64,000 nucleotides of DNA from Stieleria bergensis (GTDB lineage: Bacteria > Planctomycetota > Planctomycetia > Pirellulales > Pirellulaceae), in contig CP036272.1 in NCBI GenBank assembly GCA_007745635.1, forward strand, positions 4,269,521 to 4,333,520. Direction: 5' to 3'. Position 1 is the stretch's first letter; each line of letters opens with the position of its first letter. The translations under genes were made by a program, and so were the position numbers. Positions 27,896 through 37,600 of this stretch are shown here, one piece after another. The notes beneath the pieces were generated by a model that saw only the letters and a list, made by a program, of their open reading frames with translations, was not told the origin of the DNA and made no database searches.

Positions 27896-30037
27896 ATGGG
27901 CGAGCCAGAAAATGGAATGAATGCGTCACAGGATGAACCCCAGGAATCGTCGAACTCGATGTCGTTTTCAAATCAAACTCTTCAGCAAGTCGTCGCGGCG
28001 CTTTCGCTGGCGTTGGACCTAAGAACTGACAAACAGCCCCTCTCGGCGGTCTCGATTCCCAGTGAATACGATGACCCGCTGGAGCCGGTTTACATCTACT
28101 GTCAATTGGCAGGGGTCGTGCTTCGTGAAATCGACCCACCATCGGCCAAGATGGCGTTGTCGATGGTCCAGCAGGGATTGCCCTTGGTCGTCGCCGAAGA
28201 CGAAGGCACGTTGCATGTTGTGGAATCCAGCGAGGCTTCCAACTTTGAAGTCAAGACGTTTGGCACCGCGACAAATGCTCAGACGATGTCGCCCAGCGCG
28301 TTTGCCAAACTGATCAGCAACAAAGACCGGTTGCGTGTGTTGACTGCCGAGAAATCATTGCAGTGTGAGACCATGTCAGCACTCGATGGCTCCGGATCGA
28401 CCAAGCCTGCGTCCAAGCGACCGGGACCGTTCACGCGCTGGTTATCGCTGGTCAAGATGGACCGCCGCGATATCGGGCTGGTTTTCCTCTTCGCTGCCGT
28501 CGCCGGCTTTCTCGGTTTAGCGACGCCGCTGTTTGTGGAAACCCTGGTCAATGTCGTCGGTTGGGGGATCTATTTACAACCCTTGATTGTGCTGGCCTTT
28601 CTGTTGCTGATCTGTCTGGGAATCGCGGCGATCTTAGCTGTCTTGCAGACCTGGATCGTGGAAATCATTCAGCGTCGGCAGTTTGTGCGAATCATGTGTG
28701 ATCTCTCACACCGCTTCCCACGCGCCAATCAGAAGGCGCTTGAAGGCAAGTATCCGCGTGAGTTTTCGAATCGTATGTTCGATGTGATGACGATTCAAAA
28801 AGCGACTGCGATCCTGTTACTCGATGGCGTTTCCATCTCGTTGACGACGACGCTGGGATTGGTCTTGCTGGCGTTCTATCACCCCTTGCTGTGTGTGTTC
28901 GGATTGATGCTGGTTTCGACCATGATCAGCGGCACCTGGTTGCTGGGCCGTGGCGGTATTGGATCAGCGATCAAAGAGTCAGGCGCCAAGTATGCCGTGA
29001 TCCACTGGTTGCAGGATGTGATCGCAATGCCAACGGTATTTAAGACCGGTGGCGCGGAACAGTTTGCCGTTCGCCGCGCAAACCAACTGACAACGGAATA
29101 CATCAACGCGCGGAAGCGGAAGTTTGCCGTTGTGATTCGACAAGTGATCTTTGCGTTGTCGCTTCAGGCGATCGCCTCGACTGCATTGCTTGGTTTGGGT
29201 GGCTGGCTGGTGATTGAAGGTGAACTGACCCTGGGACAACTGGTGGCCAGTGAGTTGGTGGTGACCGTCGTGGTCGGTTCGTTCGCCAAAGCTGGCAAAG
29301 CGTTAGAGAAATTCTATGAGTTGATGGCGGGGATCGATAAGGTTGGCTATTTGGTTGACATTCCACCGGACCCGCTCGTCGACGCAGTGCTGCAATTGGA
29401 AAATGAGCTGCCCGTGCGGTGGAGCGATCTGTCGTTCAAAGCCGGCACCATCACAGCCAAGGTGCCAGCAGCGGAAATTGAGCCCGGTGATCGATCTGCG
29501 GTGATCGGTGATGGAAACGAAGCAAAAACGCTGCTCGCCCAAAGCATTGCTGGATTGGTGATTCCCCAAACGGGGACCGTCCAAGTCGAACAGCAAGACG
29601 CCGTCCGCGCCGCGATGGCAATCAGTGGCGGCATTGTTGGCTACGCAGGCCGGCCACAGATTTTCCATGGGACCGTGCGAGAGAACATTGACATCGGCCG
29701 AGATCGAGTCTCGACATTGAATGTCCAGCAAGCGGCAGAAATGGCAGGCTTGGATCGCACGATTCTGCGGCTAGAGGGCGGCATTGAAGCAAGGCTGCAA
29801 ACCGGTGGTGCTCCGCTCTCGGCTCAGCAATGTTCAATGCTGTCGATTGCCAGAGCCATCGCTTGCCACCCCTCGGTGCTAGTGATCGATGGGCTCCTTG
29901 ATGATTTGAGCCCCAGCACTCGCAACAATATCCTGAGCTCGATTACCGATCCTGAACAGAAGTGGACCTTGATTGTGATCACCAGCCTCAATGAGGTTGC
30001 CGATCAATTGAATTCCAAAATCACGATTCGCGCCTAA
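27896..30037 (+). CDS. ABC-type secretion transporter with degraded ATPase
   Basis: The ATG at 27896 gives 713 residues. A TTG at 27875 is also possible. An N-terminal domain (about 30-150) resembles a C39-peptidase-like fold without the catalytic Cys. A transmembrane domain follows (about 180-470, roughly six helices), then a nucleotide-binding domain. Each ATPase motif deviates: Walker A reads GDGNEAKT (538-545; two glycines replaced), the Q-loop Gln is missing (YAGRPQIF), the signature is LSAQQ (641-645), Walker B ends DG instead of DE (665-666) and the H-loop His is Ser697. It lies in an operon with HlyD-like and TolC-like genes. ATP hydrolysis by this protein alone is unlikely. Confidence 0.88.
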   Translation: MGEPENGMNASQDEPQESSNSMSFSNQTLQQVVAALSLALDLRTDKQPLSAVSIPSEYDDPLEPVYIYCQLAGVVLREIDPPSAKMALSMVQQGLPLVVAEDEGTLHVVESSEASNFEVKTFGTATNAQTMSPSAFAKLISNKDRLRVLTAEKSLQCETMSALDGSGSTKPASKRPGPFTRWLSLVKMDRRDIGLVFLFAAVAGFLGLATPLFVETLVNVVGWGIYLQPLIVLAFLLLICLGIAAILAVLQTWIVEIIQRRQFVRIMCDLSHRFPRANQKALEGKYPREFSNRMFDVMTIQKATAILLLDGVSISLTTTLGLVLLAFYHPLLCVFGLMLVSTMISGTWLLGRGGIGSAIKESGAKYAVIHWLQDVIAMPTVFKTGGAEQFAVRRANQLTTEYINARKRKFAVVIRQVIFALSLQAIASTALLGLGGWLVIEGELTLGQLVASELVVTVVVGSFAKAGKALEKFYELMAGIDKVGYLVDIPPDPLVDAVLQLENELPVRWSDLSFKAGTITAKVPAAEIEPGDRSAVIGDGNEAKTLLAQSIAGLVIPQTGTVQVEQQDAVRAAMAISGGIVGYAGRPQIFHGTVRENIDIGRDRVSTLNVQQAAEMAGLDRTILRLEGGIEARLQTGGAPLSAQQCSMLSIARAIACHPSVLVIDGLLDDLSPSTRNNILSSITDPEQKWTLIVITSLNEVADQLNSKITIRA

Positions 30038-30055
30038 CACGGTCACGGAACTTCC

Positions 30056-31414
30056 ATGATTCCCAAAAGCAAATTTGAAGACTTCCCTGCGTACCACATG
30101 GTCCGCACTGGACGGATTGTTCGCTTGATTGGCAGGATCACGTTCCTGCTGTTGATACTGTTTATTGTCGCCATGATCTTTGTCCCCTGGCGGCAAACGG
30201 CGCGCGGTTACGGCATGGTGGTGGCAAAAGATCCGCAGCAACGAGCCCAGGTTGTCGTCAGCCCAGCCAAAGGAGTTGTTAGCTGGGTCAAGGCAGGCAT
30301 CCGTGAAGGCACTTATGTCACGAAGGATACTGAACTGCTGCGTTTGACCCCCATTGCAGCGGACCTGGTTGAACAACAGAACAACCAAATTCGTGTGCTG
30401 AAGGAAAAAGAAGCCTCGGCCATCGACAGCATGAATCGTGCGAAGGAAAACGAGACCAACCAAGTCCAGGCCGGGCGAAACCTATCCACCTCGCTGGACA
30501 AGGAACTGGAGGCCACCAAACAGAAATGGAATAAGGCCAAACAGGATGTCCTTGCTGCCGAAGCGGAACTCAACGATAAGCAAAACCAGTTGGCGGTCGC
30601 CGAGAAGATTTTCCCACAAGGTCTGATCAGCAATCAAGCACTTGTTAGCAAGCAACAGGCAGTGAAAGTCGCCCGCGCCAAATACATGGGACTGGAAGCC
30701 TCCGAACAAGAACAGTACGAAAACTTGCTGGCCAAAGAGGAGGAAATCGAAGCCAAGAAACAAGAGATTTCCATCAAAAACCAAGACGCAAGCATCAAAG
30801 TGTTCGAGGCCATGCAAAAGCTGAACACGGTCGAAAAAGAGCTTCTGGAAATCCAACAGAAACGTGCGGAATTGGATCGTTTGACGGTCAAAGCACCGCG
30901 TTCGGGAGTGATTCTTGAATGGCAGGTGATCGAGGGCAGCGACACATTCAAAGAGGGCGACAAGCTGTTCAAAATTGTTCCGGTGGCCGAGGAAATCGCT
31001 GTGGAAATGGTTGTCAGCGGTAACGACATGCCGCTGCTGAAACCCGGTGAGCGCGTCCGGTTGCAATTCGAAGGCTGGCCTGCGGTCCAGTTCGTTGGCT
31101 GGCCATCAGTCGCCGTCGGGACATTTGGCGGCAAAGTCGACCGAATTTACCCAGCTGATGACGGTTACGGAAACTTTAAGATCTTGGTGATCCCTGATAG
31201 CCATTTTGAACGCGAGGATGGCTGGCCAGATGACGATTATCTAAGACAAGGTGTCCGTGCTAACGGATGGGTTTTGTTAGATGAGGTATCACTGGGATAC
31301 GAGATATGGCGTCAAATGAACGGATTTCCGCCAACAGTTTCGCAAGAGGACAGGAAGGCAAACTCTGGCAAAGATGCCAAAGGTGGGTTCAAGCTGAAAA
31401 TGCCCAAACCCTAA
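30056..31414 (+). CDS. HlyD-like periplasmic adaptor
   Basis: The 452 residues have one transmembrane helix (about 25-43, ITFLLLILFIVAMIF). Next come a lipoyl/barrel half (about 55-105), a long coiled-coil hairpin (about 105-280, dominated by Lys, Glu and Gln) and the second barrel half (about 285-400, APRSGVILEWQVIEGSDTF then VRLQFEGWPAVQF). It should link the inner-membrane ABC protein to the TolC-like channel in the periplasm. It starts 18 bases after the ABC gene. Its 3' end overlaps the next reading frame by about 109 bases. The C-terminus is Lys-rich. Confidence 0.92.
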   Translation: MIPKSKFEDFPAYHMVRTGRIVRLIGRITFLLLILFIVAMIFVPWRQTARGYGMVVAKDPQQRAQVVVSPAKGVVSWVKAGIREGTYVTKDTELLRLTPIAADLVEQQNNQIRVLKEKEASAIDSMNRAKENETNQVQAGRNLSTSLDKELEATKQKWNKAKQDVLAAEAELNDKQNQLAVAEKIFPQGLISNQALVSKQQAVKVARAKYMGLEASEQEQYENLLAKEEEIEAKKQEISIKNQDASIKVFEAMQKLNTVEKELLEIQQKRAELDRLTVKAPRSGVILEWQVIEGSDTFKEGDKLFKIVPVAEEIAVEMVVSGNDMPLLKPGERVRLQFEGWPAVQFVGWPSVAVGTFGGKVDRIYPADDGYGNFKILVIPDSHFEREDGWPDDDYLRQGVRANGWVLLDEVSLGYEIWRQMNGFPPTVSQEDRKANSGKDAKGGFKLKMPKP

Positions 31415-33225
31415 TTGCCAAAGCTTGCCGCAGCGCGAGCCTGAAAATCATTTTAGTCGCCGCCGTGTTGGGCTGGATTGTGCCGTCGCGCGCCGCGCTT
31501 GCTCAGCCACCACAGCCAATCCAGTTGCAGGCTCCTGCCGGTGGCCTGCTAAGCGATCCCCCAGGGGCTGCGGCTCCAGCCGTTCTGCCAGCCCAGCAAC
31601 CGGCTCCAGCCCAGCAACCGGCTCCAGCCCAGCAACCGGCCACACTCGCCGAAATGATCGAGGCTCAGGGCCCTGCGGAATCGAACCGCTCGCCTTCTGC
31701 GGACGCCGCGTTTGCTTGGCGAGAGAGCACGGCAATCATGATGTCGATCGACGACATCACCGAACAGACGTCCACAGCGCTCAGCACCAATGCACCGGAA
31801 CTGGAGAGCCTGGCGCTGGCCGATGTGCTGGCGAGTCTGTATCGCTACTATCCAGAGGTTTTGGCTGCCGAACAGATGCAGCAACAAACCGCTGGTCAAT
31901 TGCGTTCGGCCTGGGGATCTTACGATACCAAAGTCTATGCAGAATCGATGAACCAGCCCACGGGCTACTACCAAACCTACCGCAACGGGCTGGGGGTGGC
32001 ACGTCAGACTTGGTGGGGCGGCTACCTGTCGGCAGGCTATCGCGTCGGCCGCGGCTATTATGAACCTTGGTACAAGGAACGCCAAACTGACGACGCAGGT
32101 GAATTCAAAGCATCCATGACAGTGCCTCTGCTACAAGGCCGTGCGATTGACATGGAACGATTGGCTGTCTTTCAAGCGACCGTCGATCGGCAGATGGTGG
32201 AACCCGTGATTCGCCAAGCAATCCTGGATGCCTCGCTGAACGCGGTCAACCATTACTGGTCCTGGGTGGCTGCCGGAACGGTACTCAACACTCAGCGCAA
32301 TCTACTGAAATTGACCGAGGCACGTCGCAAGCAATTTGAAGCCGGTGTCAAAGCGGGCGCCTTCAAAGAGATCGACATGGTGCTGAACGATCAGCTGATT
32401 GCTGAGCGTAAAACGACCGTGCTCAAGGCCATTCAAAAGTACCGCGAAGCGGGCTTTAAACTTTCGCTCTACTTGCGTGACGAATCGGGAAACCCGATGG
32501 TTCCCGCCGATCACTGGCTTCCCAAAGGCTATCCAGAGATCGACATGCTGGATGGATTTGTCCTTCAAACCGCGCTCTCGGAAGCCTTGGCACGTCGTCC
32601 GGAACTGGACCTGATCATGCTTGACCAGCGACGTGTCTCATTGGACCAACGGCAAGCTCGCAACGAGATGCTGCCCAACCTGGACTTCTTCACACAAGGG
32701 TCACAGGATCTCGGTGCACGCGCTTCGTCATCCAATGACAAAGGCGATTTCGAATTCATCCTTGGCATTCGAAGTGACGTCCCGATCCAGCGACGAAAAG
32801 CCTCTGGCAAAATCATGTCCAATCAAGCCAAGGCCGCACAGATCCAGCAGAAACTACGATTGGCTCGCGACAAAGTTGCCATGGAACTCAGCAATTCGTA
32901 CAACTCACTGCGACTGTCCCAGATGATCGTCGTCCAAAGCGAAAATGCTTTCTACAACGCCTTGGAAACACAGAAACGCTATCGCATCGGATTTGAAGAA
33001 GGCTATAGCGATTTGGTCTATCTGAACCTGATCGAAACGAAGGCCAACGAAACGGAAATCAAACTGATCGAAGCCCAACGTGATTGGTATCAAATCCTCA
33101 GCAAACTGCAACGTGCCTTGGGACTCGATCCCCTGGAACAGGCAATGCGACTCGACTCACTGCCCATGCATCCGATGATCAAGCCCTCGGAAGAAGCAGA
33201 GGAAGCCGACGCCGATGGCGACTGA
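31306..33225 (+). CDS. TolC-like outer-membrane channel protein
   Basis: The frame has 639 residues. A signal peptide lies at about residues 45-68 (SLKIILVAAVLGWIV, cut after ALAQ), preceded by an unusually long 44-residue leader that overlaps the HlyD-like gene by 109 bases. No later good start exists before the signal, so the ATG at 31306 is kept. A Pro/Ala/Gln linker made of three exact 18-bp repeats (31588-31641) follows. The rest is typical of TolC-family channels with two helical repeats (RRPELDLIMLDQRRVSLDQRQ; NSYNSLRLSQMIVVQSE). It is the third part of the type I-like secretion set. Confidence 0.85.
   Translation: MASNERISANSFARGQEGKLWQRCQRWVQAENAQTLIAKACRSASLKIILVAAVLGWIVPSRAALAQPPQPIQLQAPAGGLLSDPPGAAAPAVLPAQQPAPAQQPAPAQQPATLAEMIEAQGPAESNRSPSADAAFAWRESTAIMMSIDDITEQTSTALSTNAPELESLALADVLASLYRYYPEVLAAEQMQQQTAGQLRSAWGSYDTKVYAESMNQPTGYYQTYRNGLGVARQTWWGGYLSAGYRVGRGYYEPWYKERQTDDAGEFKASMTVPLLQGRAIDMERLAVFQATVDRQMVEPVIRQAILDASLNAVNHYWSWVAAGTVLNTQRNLLKLTEARRKQFEAGVKAGAFKEIDMVLNDQLIAERKTTVLKAIQKYREAGFKLSLYLRDESGNPMVPADHWLPKGYPEIDMLDGFVLQTALSEALARRPELDLIMLDQRRVSLDQRQARNEMLPNLDFFTQGSQDLGARASSSNDKGDFEFILGIRSDVPIQRRKASGKIMSNQAKAAQIQQKLRLARDKVAMELSNSYNSLRLSQMIVVQSENAFYNALETQKRYRIGFEEGYSDLVYLNLIETKANETEIKLIEAQRDWYQILSKLQRALGLDPLEQAMRLDSLPMHPMIKPSEEAEEADADGD
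31588..31641 (+). repeat. 18-bp tandem repeat in the TolC-like gene
   Basis: Three head-to-tail copies of CCAGCCCAGCAACCGGCT encode a PAQQPA linker. The first two copies are identical and the third differs in its last base. Length variation would be tolerated, because each unit adds six residues in frame. Confidence 0.85.
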
Positions 33226-33234
33226 GCCCAGGGC

Positions 33235-33330
33235 CAACACTGGCACTCAAATCAACACTGGCACTGAAATCAACACTGGCACTGAAATCAACACTGGCAA
33301 TCCAAACTACACTGGCACTCCAAACTACAC
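33235..33330 (+). repeat. 18-bp tandem repeat after the TolC-like gene
   Basis: About five copies of an 18-bp unit (consensus CAACACTGGCACTGAAAT, the last ones CTGGCACTCCAAACTAC) start 9 bases after the TolC-like stop. In the frame beginning ATG at 33215, which overlaps that stop, the array reads NTGTEI-NTGTEI. I do not claim a gene. Confidence 0.75.
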
Positions 33331-33376
33331 AGAGCGCTACGTTGTGCGGCGCTCGATTCGATCGTCAATTCGGTGT

Positions 33377-34291
33377 CTAGAACCCATTGTCGCTAAGCCA
33401 CGCTTTGCAGAGCGGTAACCAAGCATCTTTCTCTTGATTGCTCTGACGGCCGCCGAATCCATGACCACCGGTTGAAAAGATGTGCAAACTGCTGCGCACT
33501 CCCTTGCGTTTGAGCTCCGAAAACAACTTCACACAGCCCATGCAGGACAGGCCATCGTCATAGGCGTGAGCAAAGAAGATCGGTGGCGTGTTCTCATCAA
33601 CGTCCAGTCCATCGGTCAACGCTTCACCGTCACGCGTGGTGGTCAAGTAAGCTGGATACACTAATACGGCGAAGTCTGGTTTGACCGAGACTGGCTTGCC
33701 ATCGACCCATTCGTCTTTGCGAGCAACATCATAGTGCCGCTGCTTTGCAAACGTGGTTCGGGTCGCGGCATGGCCACCGGCTGAAAAGCCTAAGATGCCA
33801 ACGTGCTGGCACTGCATGGACTTCACTGCACCGGCTCGGATCATGGCAATCGCTCGCTGAACATCTTGAACGGGCGGCAACCATTTCACCGCTTCATTGC
33901 GAGTCGGCACGCGGTACTTCAACACCGCCGCATTGATGCCCTGCTTTTGTAACCACTGCGCAATCTCCGTACCTTCCAAGTCCCAGGCCAAAATCGAAAA
34001 CCCACCACCGGGGCAAACCACAATCGTGGTGTCCGCGTCCTTGGCAGGGTACAGATGCAGTTCAACGTTGCTGACGTTTCCCAATCGGACCACGCCCCGG
34101 CCCGCAACAGTGCGTGAATTCGGTTGACTAGTGTCTCGCTCGGGCTCGGTGGGAGCTTTCCACGTGGGTGTTTCCCCAGGCCAGATCCGAACAACCTCAG
34201 CCGCAGAATCCTGACCACAAGCGACAACGGGCATCACTATCAAAAAACAAACGGGCAACCAACAGGCGACAATGAAACGACCAATGGACAT
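33377..34291 (-). CDS. Secreted alpha/beta-hydrolase (esterase)
   Basis: The 304 residues start with a signal peptide (ACWLPVCFLIVMPVVACG). The hydrolase core has the oxyanion region VVCPGGGFSIL, the nucleophile elbow GFSAGG (Ser about 166), the acid in HAYDDGLS and the catalytic His in TGGHGFGG. The family includes acetyl-xylan and other carbohydrate esterases, so it probably removes ester groups from polysaccharides in the periplasm or outside. It is convergent with the TolC-like gene. Confidence 0.88.
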   Translation of the reverse strand: MSIGRFIVACWLPVCFLIVMPVVACGQDSAAEVVRIWPGETPTWKAPTEPERDTSQPNSRTVAGRGVVRLGNVSNVELHLYPAKDADTTIVVCPGGGFSILAWDLEGTEIAQWLQKQGINAAVLKYRVPTRNEAVKWLPPVQDVQRAIAMIRAGAVKSMQCQHVGILGFSAGGHAATRTTFAKQRHYDVARKDEWVDGKPVSVKPDFAVLVYPAYLTTTRDGEALTDGLDVDENTPPIFFAHAYDDGLSCMGCVKLFSELKRKGVRSSLHIFSTGGHGFGGRQSNQEKDAWLPLCKAWLSDNGF

Positions 34292-34539
34292 CGAAGTCTC
34301 TCAAGAAAGGGGGGGCGGGGAAGTCACAGCGGGCAATCAAGACGGACCATCATAACCGACTCTGGACTTGAAGACACAAGGTGGCAGACGAGTCCCCTCA
34401 ATTCCACAAAAACGATCCATCCGCCGCGGTACGCTCACTCGTTTCCAATTCAAAACCCGGTCACTGAAAACGCACCACACCCAAGTCCGGCCAACACACC
34501 CAGAGTGCATCAGATGCCCCCGCCGGCGAGGCAAAAGAA

Positions 34540-34564
34540 AAGGCCCCGGAAGTTCCGAGGCCTT
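34540..34564 (-). terminator. Rho-independent terminator of the giant surface-protein gene
   Basis: On the minus strand, the stem AAGGCC/GGCCTT, extended by CGGAA/TTCCG, is followed by TTTTCTTTT. It lies 37 bases after the stop of the gene at 34601-38779. The remaining intergenic sequence to 34292 shows no gene. Confidence 0.75.
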
Positions 34565-34600
34565 GAAGATTCATAAAGATCGCACGTTGCGTGAACAGAC

Positions 34601-37600
34601 TTAACCGTTGGAAGCCAAGAAGCGTCGCTTGGACAACTGTGCGGCGAGTTCACCAAAGTTAAAATCGATCGCGTCAGCACCGATGCCCAAATCCAGATCG
34701 ATGAACGCGTTGTCAATCACCGTGGCGGTCGCTCCCGTCCCGGCGGTGGTCTGTCCATCGATGAAATCGGCTGGCTGCACCTGTTCAACGTCGTACGTGC
34801 CGGCTGCCAGCTCAGCGAAGACGTAGTTTCCATCGGCATCGGTGGTGGTGGAAAGATCCACCGCGTCGCCATCATCGCTGGTCCCGGTGACGGTGATCAC
34901 GACTCCTGAGATGCCAACTTCGCCATCGTCCACGATGCCATTGTCGTTGCTGTCCAGATAGACTCGCCCCGAGATCGAACCGGATGCTTCGGTGACCGTG
35001 GTCACTGCGGTCGCGGTGTTGTTGCTGGTGTCGTCTTCGTCCGTCGCTGTGCTGACTGTCACGGAGTTGGTGACCGAGCCCATGGTTGTGTTGTCAACGG
35101 TGACAGTGATGGTAAAGTTATAGGAACTGCCACTGTCGAGGTCACCGCCATCGACGGTCACTGTGCCGCCGGATTCGGTCAGAGCTCCATCGGGCCCCGT
35201 ACCGCTGACGAACGTCACCCCAGCAGGCAGCGTATCAACAGAGATCGCATCGACCGCAGTGGAAGGACCGGCGTTGGTGACGGTAATGCTATAGACCAAC
35301 GTGTCGCCAGCCTCAGCAGACGCTTGGTCAACGGTCTTGGCGATCGACAGATCTGCCTCAGGTGTCGCGGTGATGCTGACCGAATCCGTGTTGTTGGTCG
35401 TATCGGTTTCGCCACTGTCGGCTGTCACACTGGCTGAATTCGTCAAGGTGCCCGAGGCGTTGGCGTCAACGGTCAACACGATCGTCGCGGTCTGGGTCTC
35501 GTTGCTGTCCAACGAGACCGCTGCAAACGTGATGTCAGAACCACTGACCGAACCCGCTTGGCCTTCCAACGTCGCACTGACGAAGGTCATGCCGGTTGGA
35601 ATCACATCCGACAACTCAACAGTTGTGGCTGTACTTGGTCCAGTGTTTGCGATTTCGATGGTGTAGGTGACATCGGTGGTCGGAGCCGGAGTCGTATCGT
35701 CAACCGTTTTATCAATGGTGACATCAAACTGGGGTGTCAATGTTGTGCTGGCGGTCGCAGTGTTATTGCTGGCATCGTCGTCGCCCCCGTCGATCACAAT
35801 GTTGCCGGTGTTATCCAGCGTGCCCGTTGCCTCTTCATTGATGCTGGCCGACACAGTGAACGAGCGGGTTACAGCAAGAGCCACCGAATCGTAGACCACA
35901 GTGACGGTACGCGTTGCCGAATCGTAGTTTGTTGAAGTCGCGTCGGGCGCGGTGATGGTCAAGCCCGTCGTGCCCGCAGGCAGCACATCGGTGAACGTGA
36001 CTTGCCCCGCATCCGTATTGCTGTCTGTGTCGTGAGCAATGGTGAAGCTGTACACCAGACTGTCTTGTCCGGGAACGGCAGTCGCCAGGTCAACGTCCTT
36101 GGTCAAGACTAAATCAAACACACCGGCTGCGAGCGTCACATCAACATCATCGCTGTCGTTGCTGGCATCGGTGTCGTTGTCGCTCGTCGTTACATCAGCC
36201 TGATTATTGATGGTTCCGGACGCCGAGCCAGCAATATCGACCGTGAATTCGAAGGTCAGCGTTTCGTTCACGTCAACTTCGGGCAGGTCAAAAGTCAGAT
36301 CTTGTCCGCTTTGGCTGACCGTCGCGCCGCTGTTGCCAGCGTTGAGACTGACAAACGTGAACTCGCTTGCCAGCGTATCGAGCACTTGGACGCCGCGTGC
36401 GGGACTGGTGCCATCATTGGTCACATCAATGACGAACGTCAACTGGCCGCCGGCAGTTGGCGTGCCGGTGAACGTCTTTGTCACAGACGCGTCGACATCA
36501 CGGCTAACCCCCGTTTGCACGGTGGCGGTGTTGTCGGTTGGATCTGGATCAATATCCGGCGTCATGCTAACGGTGACGGTGTTGTCCAGCGTGTCGGCAA
36601 CATCAACCGCAGAATCGACGACGATTTCGACAACCGCCGATTGAGAGCCATTCAGATCATCAATGTCGATGGTCAACACGCCACTATTGTCTGTGACACT
36701 GCCCGAACCACTGGTGAAACTGCTGCTGACAAAGGACAAACCGGATGGCAGAGTATCCATCGCGACAATGCCAGTCGCAGTGTCAGGCCCATTGTTGACC
36801 ACGGTGATGGTGTACGTCATCTGGTCACCGGCAACAAGCGTACCGGTGACGTCGTCTGTCTTGGTGATCGCCAGGTCTGCATTCAACAGACTGACAATCA
36901 CGGTCGCCGTGTTGTTGCTAGGATCGACGTCGGCTTCGGTTGCATCGACATCAACCGTATTGGTGACGGGGTTTACCAAAGCGACATCGATGTCGGCTGC
37001 AATGCGAATGGTGCCCGCGGCGCCGGCTGCTAGGCTGCCCACGTTGACCGTGATTTCCTGGCCAACAATCACCGGAGTGAAGCCGCCAAAGTCCGAACTG
37101 GCTTGATCCAAGGTCAAACCTGCGGGCAGTGTATCAACCACCGTGACGCCGGTCGCATCAGAGGTGCCGAGGTTCTGATAGGTAATGTCAAAGAAGACCT
37201 CGCCGCCGGCGACTCGGTTGGAGTCATCTTGATCAATGACCTTGGTGACGCTGACATCGACGGCCTGAACCACACCCACATCAAGGGTAAAGTTTGTGTT
37301 GGCGTTCGAGTCACCATCGTTGATCGGCTCGGTCTCGGCAGCCAATGTGATCTCGCCAGTGACAATGCCAGTGCCCGAGACGGACGTGCCATTGTCATCA
37401 TTGTCGACGTCGTCGTCCGGATCTGGCGCGGGATCATTCCCGGTACTTGAAGTCATGCCCTCCAACACCGCACTGCTGCCAAACTCTGATTCAGGCACAA
37501 CAACCAAGTAGTTGCCTGCCAACAGCGTGTCGAAACTGTAATCACCGTTGCTATCGGTGGCCGTCGTCGCGACGGGAGTTTGCGCGTCGGGGTCGATCGC

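Noticed and set aside
31425-32063. Plus-strand 212-codon frame inside the TolC-like gene
   Set aside because: An out-of-frame shadow, Arg-rich, of the TolC-like coding sequence.
36302-37033. Plus-strand frames antisense to the giant surface-protein gene
   Set aside because: They mirror the repeated sequence of the surface protein and have no independent support.
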